Positions 60,855 to 64,000 of a stretch of 64,000 bases of DNA are shown piece after piece. Origin of the DNA: Seleniibacterium sp963677135 (GTDB lineage Bacteria; Desulfobacterota; Desulfuromonadia; Desulfuromonadales; Geopsychrobacteraceae); assembly GCA_963677135.2 (NCBI GenBank), contig CAXXLS010000012.1, positions 186,001 to 250,000 of the forward strand. The letters are read 5' to 3'. The position numbers and the translations under genes are program-made. Each line of letters begins with the position of its first letter. Position 1 is the stretch's first letter. The notes below the pieces were generated by a model. The model had not been told where the DNA came from. It saw nothing but the letters and a program-made list of their open reading frames with translations, and made no database searches.

Positions 60855-60883
60855 TTGACATTCTTTAGAGGAATGATTATCTT
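60855..60883 (+). promoter_or_regulatory. Sigma-70-type promoter of htpX
   Basis: A perfect TTGACA (60855-60860) and TATCTT (60878-60883) are 17 bases apart. The transcript would begin near 60890 and carry a leader of about 225 bases. Confidence 0.5.
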
Positions 60884-60909
60884 AATAAGCAATTAAAGGG
60901 GAGTAGCTA

Positions 60910-61114
60910 CCGGCGGGAGAAATCGCCGGCCCGTTGTTCGTCATTACAGTGCTTAAGCACTCGGGCACGGGGTTCCGACCTTCAAGTCGAAATATGCAAG
61001 ACCTTTATCTGAGCATAGAAACCATATGTTGCAGGTAGAGGTCTTTTCTTTTACCTGCAACATCAAACAGCCGCGTTGAAAACTACTGGCTGTCACATGA
61101 TTTGGAGGTAAAAG
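60910..61114 (+). promoter_or_regulatory. Structured 5' leader of htpX with two exclusive pairings
   Basis: Inverted parts in order: CCGGCG/CGCCGG (60910-60930 region), the perfect palindrome AGTGCTTAAGCACT (60948-60961), and a 12-bp stem ATGTTGCAGGTA (61026-61037) with TACCTGCAACAT (61052-61063). CTTTTACC (61048-61055), which overlaps the 3' arm of that stem, is the exact complement of GGTAAAAG (61107-61114) in the ribosome-binding region GGAGGTAAAAG. So the RNA can either form the stem or hide the ribosome site. Function is inference. Confidence 0.45.
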
Positions 61115-61115
61115 A

Positions 61116-61955
61116 ATGAACCGTATCAAAACAACCTTTCTCTTAACCTGTCTGACCTTGCTTCTGGTCGCCATGGGCAATGCCATCGGCGGACAGGGCG
61201 GTATGCTGATTGCCTTCGTTATCGCCGGGGGCATGAACTTCTTTTCATACTGGTATTCAGACAAGATCGTTCTCAAGATGTACCGCGCCCGGGAAGTCTC
61301 TGAACAGGACGACCCCGCTTTTTACGGTATGGTGCGGCGTCTGGCCCACCAGGCCCAGATGCCCATGCCGCGGGTTTACATCATTCCCTCCGATGCCCCC
61401 AATGCCTTTGCCACGGGGCGCAATCCTCAGAATGCGGCGGTCGCGGCCACCGAAGGGATTATTCGTCTGTTGGACGAGGAGGAACTGGCCGGCGTCATGG
61501 CCCACGAACTGGCTCATGTCCAGAATCGCGATACCCTGATTTCTACGATTGCAGCGACTTTTGCGGGAGCGATTGCGATGCTTGGCAATATGCTGCAATG
61601 GGCAGCCATATTCGGTTCCAGCAATGACGAGGAAGAGGGCGGCGGCCTGCTCGGCTCCCTGGCCCTGGCGATTGTCGCACCCCTGGCGGCCATGCTCATC
61701 CAGATGGCCGTGTCAAGGTCACGGGAATACCTGGCCGATGCCAGCGGCGCCCGCATCAGCGGTAATCCGCGGGCTCTGGCCAGGGCCTTGCGTAAACTTC
61801 AGTCCGGTGCCCAGGCCACTCCGATGCAGGAGGCGACGCCAGCCACCAGCCACCTGTTTATCGTCAATCCGTTGACCGGTTCGGCCCTGATGAAATGGTT
61901 TTCAACCCATCCGCCGATGGAAGAGCGGATTGCCCGGCTCGAGGCCATGGCCTGA
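61116..61955 (+). CDS. htpX: Membrane zinc metalloprotease HtpX
   Basis: A 279-residue M48 protease that degrades misfolded membrane proteins. Two hydrophobic segments are at the N terminus (about 7-27 and 30-50) and two more after the active site (about 143-163 and 177-197). The zinc motif is GVMAHELAHVQNRD near residue 130, with the downstream Glu in SREYLADASGARISGN. The C-terminal THPPMEERIARLE is typical. GGAGG lies seven bases before the ATG. The gene has its own promoter and a long structured leader, which fits control by heat or membrane stress. Confidence 0.93.
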   Translation: MNRIKTTFLLTCLTLLLVAMGNAIGGQGGMLIAFVIAGGMNFFSYWYSDKIVLKMYRAREVSEQDDPAFYGMVRRLAHQAQMPMPRVYIIPSDAPNAFATGRNPQNAAVAATEGIIRLLDEEELAGVMAHELAHVQNRDTLISTIAATFAGAIAMLGNMLQWAAIFGSSNDEEEGGGLLGSLALAIVAPLAAMLIQMAVSRSREYLADASGARISGNPRALARALRKLQSGAQATPMQEATPATSHLFIVNPLTGSALMKWFSTHPPMEERIARLEAMA

Positions 61956-62096
61956 CGGGGTCCCGGGCAAAATAACAGTCGTGAGTCCCGGTCAGGTGGC
62001 GCAAGGCTGGTTGTCAAGCGATGAGAACTTTGGGCCGCCTGGCCGTTAATGGAAGTGTCAACCTTTTAGTCTGTTTGAGGAAGGGGAAGATGAATC

Positions 62097-63296
62097 ATGC
62101 AGGCAATTCGTGAGTTTTTAAAACTTGAGTCGTCCAGCGGCATATTGCTGATCAGCGCCATGCTGCTGGCCCTGGTCTTTGCCAACTCCCCCCTGGCCTG
62201 GATGTATGGCGGCCTGTTGCAGGCCCACGTGGAAATTCACGTCGGTCCTCTGGAGCTGGCCAAGCCCTTGCTGTTGTGGATCAATGACGGCCTGATGGCG
62301 ATCTTTTTTCTGCTGGTCGGGCTGGAGGTGAAACGGGAAATTCTGGAAGGTGAGCTGTCCAGTCTTCCCCAGGTCGCCCTGCCGGGCATCGCCGCCGTCG
62401 GCGGGATGGCGATTCCGGCATTGGTTTTCGTCGCCCTGAACTGGTCGAACCCTCAGAACCTGGGAGGTTGGGCGATCCCCGCGGCCACTGATATCGCCTT
62501 TGCCCTGGGCATTCTGGCACTTTTGGGAAGTCGGGTCCCGAGTACCCTGAAGCTGTTTCTGCTGACCCTGGCGATCCTCGATGACCTGGGGGCCATCGTC
62601 ATCATCGCCCTGTTCTATTCTTCCGACCTGTCGGGCTTGTCTCTGGCCCTGGCCGGCCTGGCGACCCTGGGACTGGTCATGCTCAACCGTTTCGGGGTGA
62701 CCCGGATTGCGGCCTATATGGTGCTCGGGGTCTTCCTCTGGGTGTGCGTCCTCAAATCGGGCGTTCATGCGACTCTGGCCGGTGTCGTTCTGGCGTTCGC
62801 CATCCCCCTGAGGGCAACGGATGCCCACGGACATTCGCCCCTGCGTCATCTTGAGCACAGCCTGCATCCCTGGGTCGCGTTCGGGATTCTGCCCATATTC
62901 GCCTTCGCCAACGCCGGTGTCTCCCTGGCCGGGCTGTCGCTGATGGATCTGTTCAGTCCGCTGCCCCTCGGGATTGCCGCCGGACTGTTTATCGGCAAGC
63001 AGGTCGGGATCGTCGGCTTTGCCTGGATCGCGGTCAAACTGGGCCTTGCCAGGCTTCCCCAGGGGGTCGGCTGGCGCGAGTTTCACGGCATGGCGATTCT
63101 CTGCGGCATCGGTTTTACCATGAGCCTGTTTATCGCGACCCTGGCCCTGGACAATGCGGCTCCGGCTCTTATGGATTCGGCCCGTCTCGGCATCCTGCTG
63201 GGCTCTCTGGTCTCAGCTTTGAGCGGATATTTTCTGCTGCGCCACCAGTTGCAGGAGCGGTCGGCCAACGTGCTGTCCGCACAGCGGTCGAGCTGA
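62097..63296 (+). CDS. nhaA: Na+/H+ antiporter NhaA
   Basis: A 399-residue inner-membrane antiporter with about 12 membrane segments, expelling sodium in exchange for protons. The essential Asp pair is in LAILDDLGAIVIIALF near residue 162. LLLWINDGLMAIFFLLVGLEVKRE, AIPAATDIAFALGIL, and FAFANAGVSLAG are family marks, and GIGFTMSLFIATLA is near the end. AGGGGAAG lies before the ATG. It suggests a saline or alkaline habitat, as do marine Desulfuromonadales. It is separately transcribed and terminated. Confidence 0.94.
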   Translation: MQAIREFLKLESSSGILLISAMLLALVFANSPLAWMYGGLLQAHVEIHVGPLELAKPLLLWINDGLMAIFFLLVGLEVKREILEGELSSLPQVALPGIAAVGGMAIPALVFVALNWSNPQNLGGWAIPAATDIAFALGILALLGSRVPSTLKLFLLTLAILDDLGAIVIIALFYSSDLSGLSLALAGLATLGLVMLNRFGVTRIAAYMVLGVFLWVCVLKSGVHATLAGVVLAFAIPLRATDAHGHSPLRHLEHSLHPWVAFGILPIFAFANAGVSLAGLSLMDLFSPLPLGIAAGLFIGKQVGIVGFAWIAVKLGLARLPQGVGWREFHGMAILCGIGFTMSLFIATLALDNAAPALMDSARLGILLGSLVSALSGYFLLRHQLQERSANVLSAQRSS

Positions 63297-63314
63297 AACA
63301 CAACCTGATAGAAC

Positions 63315-63362
63315 AACAAGAAGCGCGAGACTCTTATTCGGCGGCCTCGCGCTTCTTGTTTG
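63315..63362 (+). terminator. Terminator after nhaA
   Basis: Perfect 15-base arms AACAAGAAGCGCGAG (63315-63329) and CTCGCGCTTCTTGTT (63346-63360) with a 16-base loop. The T-run is short. In the next 220 bases up to the AraC-type gene I see nothing. Confidence 0.75.
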
Positions 63363-63586
63363 CTGAACTGCACTGTTTTTAAATCTCGGGACATGCTGGC
63401 CGGGCCCCGTGGCTTGCCTGCCGGTCCCGGCAATCAAGGTGTTTTGTCAGATAGATTGTTTTTGCATCTCCCTCTGGTTTTTCCCAACGAACCTGTCTAT
63501 TGAAATGACAACAAAATTGTTGCATCTGTGGACTTGAACTTCATTTCATATGTGATTTTTGGATTTTTGAACGGTTATGTTCGCTA

Positions 63587-64000
63587 CTAACCAGTCTGGC
63601 CCATTTCAGTTTGTCGCAACTTGGTAATATCTCGCAATGGTGGGGCTCCAAATAGGCGGCTGTATTCGCGACTGAACTGAGACGAACTTTCATAACCAAC
63701 CTGGAATGCCGCCCTTGTCGCATCCAGGTCTTCGGCCAACATCAGTCGCCGAGCTTCTTGAAGGCGCAGGTGTTTTTGGTATTGAATGGGACTTAATGAC
63801 GTCATGGCGCGAAAGTGGTTATGAAAGCTTGATGAACTCATATTGGCCATTTCGGCGAGTTCCTCGATTTTGAGCTGTTGCGTAAAGTTTGTCTTCAACC
63901 ATTCGATGGCGCGCGCGACCTGATTGCTTCGACTTCCCGCAGCGGCAATCTGGCGTAGCTTGACACCCTGATCACTCATGAGAAGTCGATAAAGGATTTC
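63587..64000 (-). CDS. AraC-family regulator, C-terminal part (cut by window edge)
   Basis: On the reverse strand the frame is open to the window edge, and the residues before the internal Met (EILYRLLMSDQG) match the usual linker of AraC_N-type regulators, so the gene starts outside. The DNA-binding domain has both helix-turn-helix units: QQLKIEELAEMANMSSSSFHNHFRAMTSLSP and the second around DATRAAFQVGYESSSQFSREYSRLFG. The ending APPLRDITKLRQ is typical of the YqhC-like group, which controls aldehyde reductases. Target genes are not in the window. Confidence 0.85.
   Translation of the reverse strand, partial: EILYRLLMSDQGVKLRQIAAAGSRSNQVARAIEWLKTNFTQQLKIEELAEMANMSSSSFHNHFRAMTSLSPIQYQKHLRLQEARRLMLAEDLDATRAAFQVGYESSSQFSREYSRLFGAPPLRDITKLRQTEMGQTG

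Overview
This 64 kb window looks like a chromosome segment of an anaerobic, respiring or fermenting bacterium of the Desulfuromonadales/Desulfobacterota type. The signs are a homodimeric pyruvate dehydrogenase operon, rubrerythrin with a rubredoxin flavoprotein, a c-type cytochrome, a PEP-CTERM protein, several sigma-54 regulators, and acetoacetate/short-chain fatty acid CoA-transferase operons. Most of the window is GC-rich. The PEP-CTERM gene and a block at about 39.8-44.8 kb are visibly more AT-rich. The taxonomic guess rests on gene content only. I saw no rRNA, tRNA, CRISPR array or transposase.

Layout. 0-6.3 kb: the start of a membrane sensor (cut by the window edge), a VanH-like D-lactate dehydrogenase, HMG-CoA lyase, erythrose-4-phosphate dehydrogenase, WrbA and a PEP-CTERM protein with a candidate sigma-54 promoter. 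6.6-10.6 kb: a frameshifted YgjP-type metallopeptidase, an intact amidohydrolase and a ChlI/ChlD-type chelatase gene broken by five single-base indels. 10.6-21.3 kb: DUF1847 protein, cupin, methyltransferase, coaE, alpha/beta hydrolase, IclR regulator, trmB-truD with a small cytochrome c, an aminotransferase, and the rubredoxin-flavoprotein/rubrerythrin pair. 21.6-29.3 kb: priA, mltA, a Nudix hydrolase, a secreted HExxH protein and a large hybrid histidine kinase. 29.7-39.7 kb: aceE-aceF-lpd, cysteine desulfidase, a RelA/SpoT-domain protein and a DUF3187 outer-membrane protein.

40-55.3 kb is the most interesting part. A low-GC block encodes a PAS/sigma-54 activator, three copies of a palindrome (TTCTCA-N4-TGAGAA), a sigma-54 promoter, a CitMHS transporter and a split AtuA (DUF1446) protein. 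It abuts a high-GC cassette of thiolase plus both CoA-transferase subunits. The same 2,878-bp cassette occurs again 7,609 bp downstream, behind an AtoE-type short-chain fatty acid transporter, with seven base differences that I could count. Between the copies lie an AtoS/AtoC-like two-component pair, a 16-bp-arm palindrome and a second sigma-54 promoter. My reading is that a foreign uptake/conversion module was joined to a duplicated copy of the native acetoacetate-activating cassette. Both branches would then end in acetoacetyl-CoA and acetyl-CoA, where the HMG-CoA lyase at 2.2 kb also leads.

55.3-64 kb: a gene remnant at the repeat boundary, a YqiA-like esterase, an AEC permease, a LacI-controlled hydroxyacid dehydrogenase-gnd operon, htpX with a long leader that may fold in two exclusive ways, nhaA, and an AraC-type regulator cut by the right edge.
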